Shown in pieces: positions 45,474 through 56,442 of a stretch of DNA of 64,000 nucleotides. The stretch is from NCBI RefSeq assembly GCF_037325665.1, contig NC_090254.1, positions 14,923,514-14,987,513 of the forward strand, read 5' to 3'. How positions within the stretch are numbered: position 1 is the stretch's first letter; every line of letters begins with the position of its first letter. A program made the translations under genes and the position numbers. This DNA comes from Littorina saxatilis. Lineage: Eukaryota > Mollusca > Gastropoda > Littorinimorpha > Littorinidae. Below the pieces are notes generated by a model. The model ran no database searches. It was not told where the DNA came from and worked only from the letters and a program-made list of their open reading frames with translations.

Positions 45474-46814
45474 CTGCACATATTTAATGAAATATTCATC
45501 TTAATAACGTGTTAATATCGCTTGTTCTAGCAAATCAGACTTGACAGTTTTCTGAAGGCTTGCACAATTTAAGAGCTTGCCTGTCCCCAATCATTACAAT
45601 AAGAAACAACATCTAGTATGCAAGTATTTTCAGGGTATGAAGGTTTTAATATAATGTCGGTTCTTCTGGGGGCATGGAGAAACACCTCACACAACACATT
45701 TCAAACAATTGAGGTCACACCATAGGTTTACTCACAAACAAACAACAGCAATACAATAAACAGTCTGCAAACGCCTACATGTTGTCTACACTAGGTATAA
45801 AGAAACAAAGAAGCACATGAAGACGGGCTTTGTCAAGTAGACCATTATAGCGAATGAGCAACAGCTGATGATCCAGACCACCAAATTGACATGATTTCCC
45901 CTTATTTAGTTTGTGATTGTAGTCATATTGACGATGCCTGACTTCAATTTTTCTAAGTAAGTCTCTTGGTGCGTTTACGGATACATTCATTGTCACAATT
46001 ACGACATGCTAATGTCTAACCTGGGTAAACTTCAATTCATGACTTTTTTTTAACTGGCATAGACATTATGAGCATACCAGAATTATTTTCCTGTTAGACT
46101 GTCTTCTTCTTTTTCTTCTTCTGCGTTCGATATTCATGGCTGTCATATCGTCAGGTCAGTGGCTGCCATGAAGTCTGCATAAACCAATTAAATAAATAAT
46201 TAAGGAAAAAACCCACCCTTACATCATAATAAATCAGAACCATCAAAACCACCCCCCACCCATCCAATAAAACCTGCATACAAAAAACACTTCAAAATAA
46301 AAAAATGAAAACATTTAATTCCACTTCAAAAATATAAAAGTTGTTATGTTTTATTTTCATTATCTCTTTACACACACAAAAATTGCTGTGCAAATCTTTT
46401 TAAAAACATCAATGCCCGAGACACCAGTAACCTGTTTATGTTGTTGACCTTGTAGCTTTTCAGTTTAAGAGGCTGTTCAAAAAACCGTTTCCCTGGAATC
46501 TGCACTATGATAACCATGAATAATACCGTAGGGAAAATATTACATCACCAAGACCTAAGAAATAACACCAACCGACACTCCTCACCCTTATTTCACCCAC
46601 TATGCCAACCCAAAGACTGGAAAATAATCATCAAATACAGAATGAACAAAAATGCTTGATTTCATTTCTTCAATGATAAGTTGAAAATCTTCATTCTTCA
46701 TAATAATGTTATTGGCATAATGTGTAATTGCCACAATTTACAGAGTTTTATGAAAAAATGGTGCGATAAAAACCAAAGGGAAAACATTTGTTCATATACT
46801 GATACCTTATTTAC
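45474..46814 (-). other. Intron between small exons
   Basis: No exon was supported between 45474 and 46814, though a further small one is possible. No repeats were recognised. Confidence 0.4.
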
Positions 46815-46871
46815 CTTGTGGCTTGTGTGCCCCAGGTTTAGGAGCTGCTCAAACGTCCATTGCTCCTCAGT
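46815..46871 (-). CDS. Small-exon gene, 57-nt exon
   Basis: TTTCTTGCAG and AAG followed by GTAAAT bound it on the minus strand. Only one frame is open: TEEQWTFEQLLNLGHTSHK. That frame is in phase with both neighbouring exons. The residues look like a real helical protein segment. The gene's function is unknown. Confidence 0.5.
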
Positions 46872-47432
46872 CTGCAAGAAATTAAGCGATGGCCTGAAGG
46901 AGAATGGAAAAAAATCCTTTGTCAGCACCCTGTGTTTGTGTGTGGGTGGGTGTTTTAGATAAATAGGCAGGGTGGGGGGGGGGGGGGGGTGGGTGTGTGC
47001 AATAGGTACCACGCCTAATGCAGTCTGCAAAACAAGTGCAACACTTCTACAGAGCTTTTATGATACAAAGCTTCAAATAAGAAACACATTACAATCAAAT
47101 GAAAGCTGAGCCTGTCATTGCAAAATAAGAAGGAATATACAACAATCCAGTGGCATGTAAAATATTGTTCCTTCAGAAAGATGGCTCTGACAGCAAAAAC
47201 AATTTAACTTGAAGTTTGAGTCAAAAATTATTTCTCTACATTAGCGAACGTAGGCTACTTGCAGTTATACCCCTCACACATGAAATATTCACAGATTGAA
47301 TAACAGTTTGTTCCCAATGTTGCTTCCGTGTATCGGTTAGATCCATCTCGGTTAGATCCATCTGCAGAGTACGGATTGTCATCCGTTTAAAAAGGAAAAA
47401 CAATCAGAACTTGTCATCAGTGATCAACCTAC

Positions 47433-47474
47433 CTTGCAAGAGTGGGGTGAAACACTCACTTCCTGCCAACATGT
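47433..47474 (-). CDS. Small-exon gene, 42-nt exon
   Basis: TTTTTTTTGCAG and GCAAG followed by GTAGGT bound it on the minus strand. In phase it reads TCWQEVSVSPHSCK. Exons upstream of this one were not found. The neighbouring SINE at 47557 lies in the intron above it. Confidence 0.4.
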
Positions 47475-47556
47475 CTGCAAAAAAAAGAGGAAACAATGCC
47501 AATGAAAGCTTAAAATGATTCTTGTGTTCAATATGTGTACACGTGCTTCATTTCAT

Positions 47557-47975
47557 AGGGGCGGGGATATAGCTCAGTTGGTAGCGCGCTGGATTTGTAT
47601 TCAGTTGGCCGCTGTCAGCGCGAGTTCGATCCCAGGTTCGGCGGAAATTTATTTCACAGAGTCAACTTTGTGTGCAGACTCTCTTCGGTGTCCGAACCAC
47701 CCCCCGTGTATACTACATTGGGTGTGCACGTTAAAGATCCCACGATTGACAAAAGGGTCTTTCCTGGCAAAATTGCTTGGGCACAGTTAATAATTGTCTA
47801 CCATACCCGTGTGACTTGGAATAAGGCCGTGAAAGGTAAATATGCGCCGACATGGCTGCAATTTACTGGCCGTATAAAATTTCATCTCACACGGCATCAC
47901 TGCAGAGCGCCTAGAACTGTACCCACGGAATATGCGCGATATAAGCCTCATTGATTGATTGATTGATTTCTGGGG
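47557..47975 (+). mobile_element. SINE, tRNA head, ATTG tail
   Basis: The tRNA-derived head (ATAGCTCAGTTGGTAGCGCG, then GAGTTCGATCCCAGG as B box) is followed by a body with GTGCAGACTCTC, CGTTAAAGATCCCACGA, CGCCTAGAACTGTACCCACG and CGATATAAGCCTCATTG repeated as (ATTG)n. It looks complete. The internal polymerase III promoter would drive it; a partner LINE would supply the machinery. Confidence 0.9.
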
Positions 47976-48119
47976 TGAAAGTGTAAAATATATCGATGGA
48001 TTGATAGAACAATATAGCCTCAAGTTCACCGCACCAAAAAATACTTATCAATCAACATTGTCATCACTCGATCAGCTATTCCATCTCTTTCATTTTGATT
48101 AGTGCTTTTGTGAACAAGA

Positions 48120-48250
48120 AACACTTAACAAGTGGCTCTATCCCATCTCCCCCCTTTCCCCTATCCCATCTCCCCCCTTTCCCTCGTCGCGATATAACCT
48201 TCGTGGTTGAAAACGACGTTAAACACCAAATAAAGAAAGAAAGAAATCTC
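48120..48250 (+). mobile_element. SINE tail, AAATAAAG type
   Basis: TCCCCCCTTTCCC is duplicated, then TCGCGATATAACCTTCGTGG, GAAAACGACGTTAAACACC and (AAAG)n. This tail is common in molluscan SINEs. The head is missing. A minus-strand piece of the same tail lies at 51553-51588. Confidence 0.75.
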
Positions 48251-48254
48251 TTTC

Positions 48255-48294
48255 ATGTGTGTGTGTGATGGTGTGAGCGTGTGTGTGTTTGTGT

Positions 48295-48356
<62 letters not shown>
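48255..48356 (+). repeat. GT microsatellite
   Basis: (GT)n, perfect from 48298 to 48355. Confidence 0.98.
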
Positions 48357-48357
<1 letters not shown>

Positions 48358-49230
48358 GCAAACCCTGGAAAACTACCGGACAGATGTTTGTGAAACTCTC
48401 TCTCCTCTCTTTTCCTCCCCCCCCCCTCTCTCTCTCAGTCTCTCTTGCTCGTGGAATCACGGCGTAGACAAAGCAAGCTCGTAAACACAACTGCGTACAG
48501 AATAGATATTTATTTTCTGTACATAGACACATGAATAAGCAACAGTCGGATAACAGGGTAGATATCATCGGAGTAAAACATTTCAGGCAAGACATGGGGA
48601 AGGCAGTGAGCTTCGGTATACAAGCAAATCACACACACACACACGTTAGTACAGTGTACGACTGGCGTTGAAGGAAACATGCATTGTTATTTTGTTTCAA
48701 AACTCCATATAAAACACTGACATGGTTGTAAAATACGTAAGTACAATTTGTCTATTTCTAGTGAACGCAAAAAAGATAATATTAATGCTGGAAAGACATC
48801 ACTCTTAAATACTCAGTTGTGTGCCATATTGAAAACGAAAGAAAACAATCGCGCATAGACTTCCCTGCATTAATTCCTTCCCTTTCCTCGATCAGTGCCT
48901 GCAGGAGACACACAGACTGCGGTTAACAGAGTAAGGGAATCTTACAAAGATACCATGCACGTAGACATAAGGATTACACCTCCCCATATATCCCCTTTTC
49001 CATTTAAATATTCAGATATTTCACAAACAGAACTGTCACAGTCAAAATCAAAGTTTATTAGAAATGTCACAAATTTGCAATAGACATAAAATTGCGACAA
49101 ACGGGAGAAAAAACAAAAACATTTCGAGTGTGCAAACGCTTAACAAAAGGGGAGTAAGGGAGAATACAATCAACCGTCTACTCATTTTATTTCCCTCACA
49201 GTACCCGCCAAATTAGTGCTTTACAGGTTC
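48357..49230. other. Unassigned stretch
   Basis: No exon or repeat family was recognised. Confidence 0.3.
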
Positions 49231-49243
49231 ACTCCTTTCTCGT

Positions 49244-49597
49244 GGGGCGGGGATGTAGCTCAGTCGGTAGCGCGCTGGATTTGTATCCAGTTGGCCGCTG
49301 TCAGCGTGAGTTCGTCCCCACGTTCGGCGAGAGATTTATTTCTCAGAGTCAACTTTGCGGTGTGCAGACTCTCCTCGGTGTCCGAACACCCCCGTGTGTA
49401 CACGCAAGTACAAGACCAAGTGCGCACGAAAAAGATCCTGTAATCCATGTCAGAGGCGTTCGGTGGGTTATAGAAACACGAAAATACCCAGCATGCTTCC
49501 TCCGAAAGCGGCGTATGGCTGCCTAAATGGCGGGGTAAAAACGGTCATACACGTAAAAGCCGTGGGAGTTCCAGCCCATGAACGAACAAACAAACAA
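49244..49597 (+). mobile_element. SINE, complete, CAAA tail
   Basis: A tRNA-type head (GATGTAGCTCAGTCGGTAGC) is followed by the body GTCAACTTTGCGGTGTGCAG, GTGTACACGCAAGTACAAGA, ATACCCAGCATGC and the end CCCATGAACGAACAAAC. It is flanked by ACTCCTTTCTCGT on both sides (49231-49243 and 49598-49610), a perfect 13-bp target duplication, so the copy is young. The B box is weak (GAGTTCGTCCCCA). Confidence 0.95.
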
Positions 49598-49874
49598 ACT
49601 CCTTTCTCGTAAAAAAAAACCCATTTCGGCTCAGCATTTCAGATCTGACCATGATTTTACATTGGAAAAGACCAAAACTCAATGCTCCAACAGCCTGCTA
49701 TGATGAGGTTTAATTGTTTTTATTTTTTATAAATCAATCAATTAAAAACAAAACACCAATCGCTTCATCAACTAATTCCCACTGTGCGCAGAGCTGAGCA
49801 CTAAGACTGTTGCCTGTGGTATGTGACCAAGTGGAGGGATGGTCTTATACCACGGAAAAAGGCTGTGGCCAAAT

Positions 49875-50110
49875 GTGACCCTCCACCACGGAATGAGTCG
49901 CATGTCACCTTTGCATGATTTTCATATTTGTACATTTTCTTAAAGAGTTTTGTATGCTCTATCCAGTGGTGAAAACCGTTTTAGAAAAGAGTTATAAGCC
50001 TGTGACTAAGGTGACCCTCACACTGTTACCAGACACTCCCCGGACTTATATTAAGCCTAGCGCAGAACCGCGCGAGGTGACATGCGACTCATTTCGTGGT
50101 GGAGGGTCAC
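49875..50110. mobile_element. 236-bp inverted-repeat element, second copy
   Basis: Same family as 29028-29278 with high identity and one short internal gap. The ends are GTGACCCTCC and GGAGGGTCAC; AAAT flanks both sides (49871-49874 and 50111-50114). Confidence 0.93.
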
Positions 50111-50570
50111 AAATCTGAGGTGGCGATTTGCAAGATACAGCTGTTCTACACGAGCATAAATGGTATTTGTACGTTTGTACAAGCGAATGAGAAATAAAAC
50201 GTCAGACTCTTCATTTATCAGCATGATGACGTGAAAGAGGCCTAACAAAAATTCAATGTTACCGGTTCTCAGACCGACCTTATTAGTATAACAAATGACC
50301 GTTACATATGTATAATAAGCAGGGAGGTTGGACAATATATCACTGTTGTATCTCATTTTCTGTTGTAATTACTAGTATTTTCGGTGGAAACACTCATTTT
50401 CATTTCAAGTCAAAAGTGACATAGTAATTACTATTTAAAACACTACGACTTAATGCGCTTGTTTTTTTTTGACGTTGAGAAGTGTTCACACGTGACATTT
50501 GGATTATGCTGTCCATACATCGTATGCTTTAAAATTGAAAGAACAACAAGCTAGGGGAAGGTGCGAGGAG

Positions 50571-50645
<75 letters not shown>

Positions 50646-51668
50646 CAAGACAAAATCTTTATTATCGAGGGTAATAGATAAGCAAGAATATATGCTTTTT
50701 TACATCCAGCCCTCGCCACACACACACACACATTCTGAAAAACCTCGGCACAATCATTTGAAAGGGAAACATTCAACAAGTTTCATGGCTGTAACGAGGC
50801 TAAATGCGGAAAAATCAATAACAAAATTGCAGATGTTCTAACCCTTTGGCCTGCGTTGCTGCATTACACCGAGGCTGTGTAAATAAGCAGACTGATTTGC
50901 AAACTAAATAAAATCTAACCCGATCTTCTCTATCCATCGACAAAAACGGTAGCAGACACACTATTCTTTTAAATGGTAAAAATCCTCTTTGAAGTTAAAA
51001 AGGGGGAGAAAACACAGAAGAAAAAAAGAAAAACCGTTACCTGATTCCTAAAACAGCCAAAACATGTCAAAACTGATCTGGTCTAAAAAGCTATCAAGAC
51101 GGTAGGGAAGACAAAATCGTCTGGAATAGTAAATCCCTCTTTAAAATACCAACAGAACCTTTACCCTATCTATTGAAATAAAGAGCCAAGAAAATAGTGT
51201 GTAATAACACAGATCCCCCCCCCCCCCTCCACCCCCCCCCGAAAAAAAAGAAGTAGAAGAAGAACAACAACAAGGAAACCCAAAACAAAACAAAACAACA
51301 GCAAACAAATAAACACCACGCTCGTTGGAATCAAGCTGTCATTCCGGCTTAGACACAGTTCCGGTAAAAGGGAAATAACTCTTTTACTGGAAGAAGACGC
51401 TGTCTTTGTGACATTCAGTCCAGGAAATCAATACAGACTTGTGTGCCGGTTAGAACCATGGCAGAATCCATTAAAAGCTGCGCGTAAGCTGAGTTGGATC
51501 TTTGATAATAGAGATAGTCGTGTGTTTGAGATTCTTTGCCCCTCCTTGTTCTTTCTTTATTTGGTGTTTAACGTCGTTTTCAACCCTCCTTGTTCAATTT
51601 GAGCAGAGTACTGAATCTGCGGTGCCCTCGGTACACTGACATTCTCTTTTATGTCATTGAGTGCATTA
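50111..51668. other. Mostly unassigned stretch
   Basis: It holds a (GA)n run at 50570-50642, a poly-C tract at 51215-51239 and a short minus-strand SINE tail piece at 51553-51588. No gene is supported. Confidence 0.4.
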
Positions 51669-52028
51669 CATCGTTACGTTTTGCACAAACAACTCTTGAT
51701 ACAAAATAGAACCACCATACCACTGTATGGCAAGACGATTGGGTGGGCAACTCCTGAACATCGTTACGTTTTGCACAAACAATTCTTGATACAAAATAGA
51801 ACCACCATACCAATGTATGGCAAGACGATTGGGTGGGCAACTCCTGAACATCGTTACGTTTTGTACAAACAATTCTTGATACAAAATAGAACCACCATAC
51901 CAATGTATGGCAAGACGATTGGGTGGGCAACTCCTGAACATCGTTACGTTTTGCACAAACAATTCTTGATACAAAATAGAACCACCATACCACTGTATGG
52001 CAAGACGATTGGGTGGGCAACTTCTCAA
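51669..52028 (+). repeat. Four tandem copies of a 90-bp unit
   Basis: Units start at 51669, 51759, 51849 and 51939 and are almost identical. A unit holds CATCGTTACGTTTTGCACAA, GATACAAAATAGAACCACCA and GACGATTGGGTGGGCAACTC. Ninety bases are 30 codons, so frames repeat exactly. The + strand reads HRYVLHKQFLIQNRTTIPMY and so on; two minus frames are also open. A partial fifth start follows at 52029. No gene structure supports expression. Confidence 0.97.
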
Positions 52029-52185
52029 CATCTTTTTCTCCAACAAATGCAACGGACGATGGAAAAACATCCATTTAGCTAAATGTCTAATCTTTTTGGC
52101 CAGACTATTCAGTATTATTGGAAGGGAGGGGAAGTGGGTGGGAAATGGGGTAGACGTTTTTGTGCCTCAAAAGGACAGACGCTAG

Positions 52186-52264
<79 letters not shown>

Positions 52265-52292
52265 CGAGCGCGCGCTCGTGCGTGTGTTTGTG
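52186..52292 (+). repeat. GT microsatellite
   Basis: (GT)n followed by GC-interrupted GT. Confidence 0.98.
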
Positions 52293-52574
52293 TGTGTAAA
52301 ACGAAAGACGAAACACATTTCATTTGTTGAACACAAGGTTTGTTTTCAAAGGGAATGGAATGGGGACTGTAGGGGAGGAGAGTGAGGGTGTCATCAATCC
52401 CTATTAAACACGTTGACACAATGGAAAATGTGACGTGTGTGTTTGGGCGTCTGTGGCTGGGAGTGGGTAAAATCGCACGCATAGAATGGAAGCGGTGAAC
52501 AGAATTTTGTGGGAAAGCATTCAGATACATCAGCAGGGACGCATGAGCTTAGCCAACGATTTTTAGAGTTTTAG

Positions 52575-52795
52575 GAAACCAACATCCAGCATCACCCGCC
52601 AGGCTCTCACTTGGAACCCGCAGGGGAAAAGAAAGAGATGGAGGCCGAGAAACAGCTGGAGGCGGGACACAGAGGCAGAACTGAAGAGGCAAGGCAACAG
52701 CTGGGCAGAAGCGGAGAGAACAGCCCAGAACAGGAGAAATGTCGTCAATGGCCTATGCTCCGCTGGGGGCAAAGGACCTAAGTAAGTAAGTACTG
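52575..52795 (+). mobile_element. 3' end of a LINE, AGTA tail
   Basis: The + frame reads GKRKRWRPRNSWRRDTEAEL, KRQGNSWAEAERTAQNRRNV, then GLCSAGGKGPK and TAA. This GRPRNSWRRD...W..AE...AQ pattern is the usual C-terminus of a common invertebrate LINE group (RTE-like or a relative). It ends in a short TAAG repeat, as such LINEs do. Only the last 70 codons remain. Confidence 0.75.
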
Positions 52796-53017
52796 GGTTC
52801 CACATCTGATCATATTTACACACACTGAATGTGGGAGGATTTTGTGCAAGGGGACGTCACTCTTCAAAAAAACCAAGACACTTGGTGATGATTCACACAA
52901 CCAGATGAAAGGAGGGAGTACGATACGATCAGCCATCCTGTACCCAGTGTAAAAGACGAACTTCGGAAATAACTCTGTCGTGCCTGTATGGACTGCGAAA
53001 AAGTGCATATTCTAGCG

Positions 53018-53315
53018 GTTTTGTTTTTTTTAACGCCCAGCCGACCACGAAGGGCCATATCAGGGCGGTGCTGCTTTGACATAACGTGCGCCACACACAA
53101 GACAGAAGTCGCAGCACAGGCTTCAAGTCTCACCCAGTCACATTATTCTGACACCGAACCAACCAGTCCTAGCACTAACCCCATAATGCCAGACGCCAGG
53201 CGGAGCAGCCACTAGATTGCCAATTTTAAAGTCTTAGGTATGACCCGGCCGGGGTTCGAACCCACGACCTCCCGATCACGGGGCGGACGCCTTACCACTA
53301 GGCCACCGTGCCGGT
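53018..53315 (-). mobile_element. SINE, complete, minus strand
   Basis: On the minus strand the head GGCCTAGTGGTAAGGCGTCC and the B box GGTTCGAACCCCGG are followed by a body identical in order to that at 56122-56430, down to GGCTGGGCGTTAAA and an A-run. TATTCTAGCG flanks both sides (53008-53017 and 53316-53325). Confidence 0.95.
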
Positions 53316-53588
53316 TATTCTAGCGTTTAGTGAGGCAAACTTCCCACGTGTTTCAAAAACAACCCTCGCTAGTGACTGGCATGGGATACTGTCACGTGGG
53401 AAAGTTTGGCTGAATACTGATAGGAGTATTCACTCTTTCACACCCCATACAACCCCAACAGAGTTATTTCCCAACATCGTCTACTCTCCAACCCAAAAAA
53501 GTCTTTCAATGACTAACGACAATCAGTAAGCAGACCAAACAGAACAAATGAAAAGTGGACTCACTTTAGGCACACACACAAAAAAATT

Positions 53589-53797
53589 GTCTGTTTACGG
53601 TAACATAGGCAAAAAAAAATAGGGTCGGTAGGTCGGGATTTTTAAAAATAATTTCCCCCCCCCCCCCCCAAAAAAAAAAACCCACATATTTTTAAATTAT
53701 TTTGCCAAAAAACAAAGACTTTTTTTTCCCCCAAATGCCAAAAAAAAGTCTAGGGTCGCGCGAAAAAATAGGGTCGGTCGGGATACCGTAAACAGAC
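53589..53797. mobile_element. MITE-like element, 209 bp
   Basis: The inverted ends are GTCTGTTTACGGTA and TACCGTAAACAGAC. A second inverted or direct motif, ATAGGGTCGGT, occurs near each end. The interior is rich in C and A homopolymers. The target duplication is uncertain. Confidence 0.82.
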
Positions 53798-54944
53798 TTT
53801 TTTGTTGTTGTTGCCTTAACAGTTGATACACCTGCAACTACAGACAGTGTTCTTGTTTCCGAAGAAGACCCTTTAGAGTTAAACGTTCAGTTTGAATATG
53901 TGTATCAACTCAACCGTTAAGGTGAGTCCTATTTTCAATGTTTTTGTTTTGCCAAAAAACGTTCATCTGAAGATATCCTCATTCCCCGTACACCATCTTG
54001 TAAATCAGCAGGTATTTGTCCAGGCTTTTACATGAGATAAGAGCGCCCTTCCACCAGAGCGCATAACACATATCTACAACTTGGCGAACTTCTGTGCAGA
54101 ATAAAAACTGTGTGCTTGATTTATGTTGTAACAGACGGCTATGTCAATCTGCAAAATTAAAATCAGACAACAAATATTACACTCTACAAAGAGGAGGCAG
54201 CCAGACTCTTAATTGTGTGTATATGTCCAAATGGAAGGATGATCTTAGCCCGTATAAGATCTAGGACAGACTTGTGTAGCTGCTTACATGATCGTTTACG
54301 CGCGAACAATGGTCCTTTCAACAAACCCCGCACAAATCAGAGAACCACGACAGAAATATGCAATAAAATAACAACGGAAAAAACACATAATATCTGTAGG
54401 AATATGGGCGCCATATTCACCATACAAGTTTTTATATACAATTTTTTTGAGGTTATCTTTTTGTGTGTGGAAGGAATAAAGGAACACATTTAAAAAAAAG
54501 AAAGAAAACCCAAGGATAATTATGTCAATATCAATCAGGGGGAGAATGGATACAGAGAAAACAACTAATTAAATAATATCCTTTCGTGAACAAGATAATA
54601 TAAACATCTTTCTTAAACCCGTGTCTTTCATCAACAATGTCAACAAGCAACAATTACAACGTTACAAGAAAACCTCTGATCGTTCCCTCCAAACCGTTTT
54701 AAAACTGGCAACTTTTAACAGAACGCAACATAAACACGATACGAATACCGTCACAGATTTTTTTCCGAGTACTACACATTCGTTTACAAACTCATGCGAC
54801 ATAAAAAAAACCACGTCTTAACTTGTGTAATTTTCCGTGTGCTAGCATACACCGTTCAAGCTAACAGCATAATTTTAAAAGTTGCCGCTTTATAACTCTG
54901 TAACAACAAGTCGAAACAAATTTTCCCAGTTAGGCCAACACTGT
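53798..54944. other. Unassigned stretch, partly 3' region of the gene ending at 54945
   Basis: No clear minus-strand AATAAA was found close to the stop. No repeat was recognised. Confidence 0.3.
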
Positions 54945-55209
54945 TCACGTTTTCTCCTGAACCTCAATGGTTATTCCTGCATCCTCTTCTTCAGTATCCA
55001 GTGGGTCGCACATGGGAACGATGGGGAAATCTACGTCCATGCAAAAATCGTCGTCAATATCCCTCGCGTAAACGGGGAAGCTAAAAATCTCTTCCGGTGA
55101 CGTCAGTCTCTCGTCTGCGCTCCCTTCCTCTTCCGGTACGGGAATGAGGCGGCGCTGCGATTCGAACGGAAGTGACGTATACCGGCGTGTTGGAATCGGA
55201 GCAAACGGC
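54945..55209 (-). CDS. Unknown gene, last exon (acidic C-terminus)
   Basis: The acceptor CTTTCTATTGTGCAG precedes 55209 on the minus strand. With two bases from the exon at 55779-55904 it makes ATG and reads PFAPIPTRRYTSLPFESQRR, LIPVPEEEGSADERL, EEIFSFPVYARDIDDDFCMD and ends ITIEVQEKT, TGA at 54945-54947. The segment is Pro/Arg-rich then strongly acidic, with no membrane span: it looks like an intracellular, disordered tail of a larger protein. Codon use and phase agreement with the upstream exon make it a real exon. No family was recognised. Confidence 0.7.
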
Positions 55210-55400
55210 CTGCACAATAGAAAGAGAAACAGTCAGTAACTCAGGCGTTGCAACAAACAGCTTGATTTTACACGAGATAGTTTCTTCGCAGTGAAACCAA
55301 TCCATTACACAGACAGACAGACAGGAAGACACACACAAAGAGAAACACACACATGCACAAAGACACACACACGTGCACGCATGCTAGCACGTATGCGCGT

Positions 55401-55480
<80 letters not shown>

Positions 55481-55586
55481 ATACACACACACATACAAAG
55501 TGTGTGGGGGCTAGATAGACAGAAAGCGTGCGTGTGTGATCGTGTCAGTATGCAGGTTGGTAGGACGAAGAATGAGTGTGTGTGTG

Positions 55587-55630
<44 letters not shown>

Positions 55631-55778
55631 TTAGTGTGTCTCTTAGTGTGTGTGTGTATGTGTGTGTGTGTGTGTGTATGTCAGTATACGCGTGTGTGTG
55701 CGCCTGTGCGTCAGTGTGCGTTCATGCGTGCACGTGCGTGTATGAATGCGCGCGCGGGCGTACACGTGTAATACTTAC
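55210..55778 (-). other. Intron with CA and GT microsatellites
   Basis: GTAAGT to TTGTGCAG, phase 2, 569 bp. It contains (CA)n at 55405-55497 and (GT)n at 55577-55680, an inverted pair that could pair in RNA. Confidence 0.75.
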
Positions 55779-55904
55779 ATAAAAGCTCGTGGGTCGTTGC
55801 GAGGCTCCAGTTTGCTGAGGTCGGGCTGTACCTCCATGGCGCGCGTCTCGGGCTTGTTCATGTCGTCATACGCTATGGCCTCGTCCGCCAAGCTGTCGGA
55901 CCGT
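55779..55904 (-). CDS. Unknown gene, penultimate exon
   Basis: Bounded on the minus strand by GTGTGTGCAG and by TTTAT followed by GTAAGT. It reads RSDSLADEAIAYDDMNKPET, RAMEVQPDLSKLEPRNDPRA, F and the first two bases of the Met codon. It joins in frame to 55209. The first 50 bases of the exon and its acceptor are also present 93 bases upstream (55948-56000). Hydrophilic, no domain recognised. Further upstream exons should lie above 56 kb or outside the window. Confidence 0.65.
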
Positions 55905-56016
55905 CTGCACACACGTCATTACACACGTCATTACAATCACATCACTGTGTTCATGTCGTCATACGCTATGGCCTCGTCCCGCAGACTGTCGGACAGTCTG
56001 CACACACATGTCGTTA
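55855..56016 (-). repeat. 93-bp tandem duplication over an exon edge
   Basis: TGTTCATGTCGTCATACGCT starts at 55855 and again at 55948. Each copy holds the exon start and an AG acceptor. The extra upstream copy reads LSDSLRDEAIAYDDMNTVM and then a stop, with no donor of its own. Confidence 0.9.
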
Positions 56017-56121
56017 CAAACATATCACAGGCCTTAGTTTCTCTAAGAGCACAGCAAGCCAAGAAACAGGACACCATGCTAGTTATAAGACCACCTTCCC
56101 TTTCAGAGCAAGTTTTTACGA

Positions 56122-56430
56122 CGACCGGCACGGTTGGCCTAGTGGTAAGGCGTCCGCCCAGTGATCGGGAGGTCGTGGGTTCGAACCCCGGCCGGGTCAT
56201 ATCTAAGACTTTAAAATTGGCAATCTAGTGGCTGCTCCGCCTGGCGTCTGGCATTATGGGGTTAGTGCTAGGACTGGTTGGTCCGGTGTCAGAATAATGT
56301 GACTGGGTGAGACATGAAGCCTGTGCTGCGACTTCTGTCTTGTGTGTGGCGCACGTTAAATGTCAAAGCAGCACCGCCCTGATATGGCCCTTCGTGGTCG
56401 GCTGGGCGTTAAACAAACAAACAAACAAAC
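56122..56430 (+). mobile_element. SINE, complete, CAAA tail
   Basis: The head GGCCTAGTGGTAAGGCGTCC and the B box GGTTCGAACCCCGG are followed by a body with GGCAATCTAGTGGCTGCTCC, GGACTGGTTGGTCCGGTGTC and GCAGCACCGCCCTGATATGG, ending GGCTGGGCGTTAAACAAAC. AAGTTTTTACGA flanks both ends (56110-56121, 56431-56442). It is a young, intact copy with an internal polymerase III promoter. Confidence 0.96.
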
Positions 56431-56442
56431 AAGTTTTTACGA

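Noticed and set aside
51666-52070. Protein-coding gene over the 90-bp repeat
   Set aside because: Frames are open on both strands because the unit is a multiple of three; no splice or start evidence. Kept only as a repeat and a question.
56129-56200. True tRNA genes at SINE heads (47.56, 49.25, 53.3, 56.1, 61.5 and 62.0 kb)
   Set aside because: A and B boxes are present but the sequences continue into SINE bodies with tails and target duplications.
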